Source: an uncultured Acidimicrobiales bacterium (lineage in GTDB: Bacteria > Actinomycetota > Acidimicrobiia > Acidimicrobiales > SZUA-35). Taken from it: 64,000 nucleotides of DNA. A program made the translations under genes and the position numbers. The stretch is taken from positions 31,969-95,968 of the forward strand of contig CALIFY010000066.1 of NCBI GenBank assembly GCA_938021675.1. Reading direction: 5' to 3'. Below are positions 62,660 through 64,000 of this stretch, in pieces. The notes under the pieces are model-generated. The model worked only from the letters and a program-made list of their open reading frames with translations. It had not been told where the DNA came from and ran no database searches. Position 1 is the first letter of the stretch. Each line of letters starts with the position of its first letter.

Positions 62660-63853
62660 TCATTCCTCGACGGGCTGTTCGCGGCCTCCGCCACCTCCGC
62701 CACCTCGGTTTCGATCGTCGGCGCCCTCGACGGTTAGGCCGGTAAGACACGTCAGCGTCGCGTTTTCGTCGACGGCATTGGCGTGGTAGTGATAGCCGTA
62801 CTCATCTGTCGTGTGGCCGTTGCATTCGTCGAGTTCGAGGCCCTCGTCTGGGGCGTGCACGGTGTGTCCGTCGATCGCAATCGCAAAGGGGGCGGTCTCA
62901 CCGTTGACGGCTTCTCCGACATCGGAACATCCGGTGGTCCCGTGAATGTGATAGCCACCCGGGTTGATGTGTCCGCCACAGTCGTCGAACGCGGCGATCG
63001 TGTAGGCCGACAAGATGGCGGACATGTCGGCTGAACCGGCCAGCAACGAGCCGCTCAGCGTGACGCCGAGTGTGCTGTGCGCTCCCGTGGGGAATTCCAC
63101 CGCGACGGAATCGGTCAACACCGGCGTGACGGGCACCTGAATGGTGGCGGTGGGCTGCTCGCCGCCGTCCAGCCATTCGACCTTGCCCTCCACGCAGTGG
63201 TAGTAGAACTCCTCGGTGATGCCGGCACGGGCCGCGGCCTCGAAGTCCTCGGCGTTGTCTATCACGTTGATGGAGCCGTCCTCGTTGACGAGGTTGTCCC
63301 AAAGGTCATCTCCGTAGATGTCGGCGAGTTCGGTGAAGAATTCGCCGTCGAGCACGTAGCTGTCTTCGCCGTCGAGCCAGAGTCCGCCGGCGTCTTCGCC
63401 GTCGGCCACGTTTGTCGGGCAGAATGGCCCGATGTCGTGATTGACCGGCGTGCCAACAACGGTGAGTGTGTAGCACTCCGCGGTAGAGCCATCGGTCAAC
63501 GTGCATTCGTCGATGGTCGGTTCTCCGACGAGCGCCCCGTCAGCGAACAAGCTCAAGTCAACGGTGCTCTCGGTCGCCTCTGACTCACCGTCGCTCTGTG
63601 CTTCACCACCGCCTCCGTCGCCACGGTTCGGTTCACCTCCGTCCGGTTCACCGCCGTCCGATTCACCTCCGTCTGCATCACCACGGTCCGATCCGGCCGT
63701 GGCCTCAGTGGTTTCGCTGGCCTCGGGTTCGGTATCGACTCCTGGGGTTGCGGTGACCTCTTCGGAAGCCGAAGAGCCGCAGGCCGCCACGGACATCATC
63801 AATGGCACCAGGATGCCGACGAACCGAGGTTTGGTGAGAGATACACAGCGCAT
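62660..63853 (-). CDS. YHYH-domain lipoprotein
   Basis: 397 residues from ATG 63853. The signal peptide has the lipobox SVAAC, then an acidic Gly-rich linker with short repeats (GGESDGGEPDGGEPNRGDGG). The folded part includes NHDIGPFCPTNVADGEDAGG, a central DCGGHINPGGYHIHGTTGC, and DEYGYHYHANA, the YHYH motif that names the family, with many His that could bind metal. The tail is Gly/Arg-rich. Members are secreted proteins of unknown role. The frame extends further 5' to 63988, but that part is non-coding in character. Confidence 0.85.
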   Translation of the reverse strand: MRCVSLTKPRFVGILVPLMMSVAACGSSASEEVTATPGVDTEPEASETTEATAGSDRGDADGGESDGGEPDGGEPNRGDGGGGEAQSDGESEATESTVDLSLFADGALVGEPTIDECTLTDGSTAECYTLTVVGTPVNHDIGPFCPTNVADGEDAGGLWLDGEDSYVLDGEFFTELADIYGDDLWDNLVNEDGSINVIDNAEDFEAAARAGITEEFYYHCVEGKVEWLDGGEQPTATIQVPVTPVLTDSVAVEFPTGAHSTLGVTLSGSLLAGSADMSAILSAYTIAAFDDCGGHINPGGYHIHGTTGCSDVGEAVNGETAPFAIAIDGHTVHAPDEGLELDECNGHTTDEYGYHYHANAVDENATLTCLTGLTVEGADDRNRGGGGGGGREQPVEE

Positions 63854-64000
63854 GTTTCGACGCCTTCTTTCAGGAGATCTGGGCCACTTGTAGCGCCCCC
63901 GATCGGGTATGGGACAATGTCCGGCAACTCCCGAAGAACGAAAGGGAATATCCCGACACCCGATAGGTACCCGCCCAAACCTCCACATAAACCCAAACTC
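63854..64000. other. Right-edge intergenic sequence
   Basis: Upstream region of the YHYH lipoprotein. I see no gene or recognisable regulatory motif in these 147 bases. Confidence 0.5.

Overview
The window comes from the chromosome of a high-GC actinobacterium. The markers are a mycothiol glycosyltransferase (mshA) next to a YbjN-family gene, an RsiG c-di-GMP-binding anti-sigma factor, many secreted lipoproteins, and PASTA-free Ser/Thr kinase signalling. The lack of classical Streptomyces or Mycobacterium neighbours, together with several sulfotransferases and sarcosine/dimethylglycine dehydrogenase-like enzymes, would suit Acidimicrobiia. That placement is inference only.

Region 1 (1-30.7 kb) is a large cell-surface polysaccharide locus with nonribosomal peptide synthetase (NRPS) genes built into it. 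On the + strand, an NRPS adenylation-carrier protein (cut by the left edge) is coupled to a terminal condensation-carrier-thioesterase protein with a degenerate condensation site, followed by a sulfotransferase, a GH9 cellulase lipoprotein and a lectin-like lipoprotein. On the - strand, one compact run from 25.4 kb down to 10.6 kb encodes, in order: a lipoprotein, a Wzx-type flippase, a Wzz-type copolymerase, a degenerate CpsD-like ATPase, a 47-residue membrane protein, a Wzy/O-antigen-ligase-type polymerase, a GT2 glycosyltransferase, a complete C-A-T-TE NRPS module, a serine-acetyltransferase-like enzyme and a double GT4 glycosyltransferase. Most junctions overlap by 1-17 nt. Two further sulfotransferases, an SGNH hydrolase, a GT9 enzyme and the complete dTDP-rhamnose operon (rmlC-B-D-A) flank it. 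The simplest reading is a rhamnose-containing, possibly sulfated, Wzx/Wzy-type glycan that carries an amino acid or peptide made by the NRPS.

Region 2 (30-44 kb): a TetR regulator diverges from a secreted CBM2-GH6 cellulase. Next come a three-gene operon for CoA-dependent aldehyde/acid interconversion (acylating aldehyde dehydrogenase plus a two-subunit acyl-CoA synthetase), an ECF sigma factor with a membrane partner, a Ser/Thr kinase with a PQQ-type beta-propeller, and a striking fusion of a cellulose-synthase-like GT2 with a GH26 glycanase.

Region 3 (44-59.6 kb) is housekeeping-like: two tandem FAD/folate demethylating dehydrogenases, a VOC protein, a permease-like protein with a long disordered N-terminus and no EAA loop, the moaD-like/CdsA-like/rsiG/XRE/mshA/ybjN cluster, a phytoene-desaturase-like oxidoreductase, a histidine phosphatase and a YgjP-like metallopeptidase.

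Region 4 (59.7-62.6 kb) is a decayed element inserted at the 3' end of tRNA-Lys(TTT). It is bounded by a 31-nt direct repeat and holds a broken tyrosine integrase, an M15-peptidase remnant and two small secreted proteins. A YHYH-domain lipoprotein follows. Products were assigned by reading motifs by eye; no database search was run.
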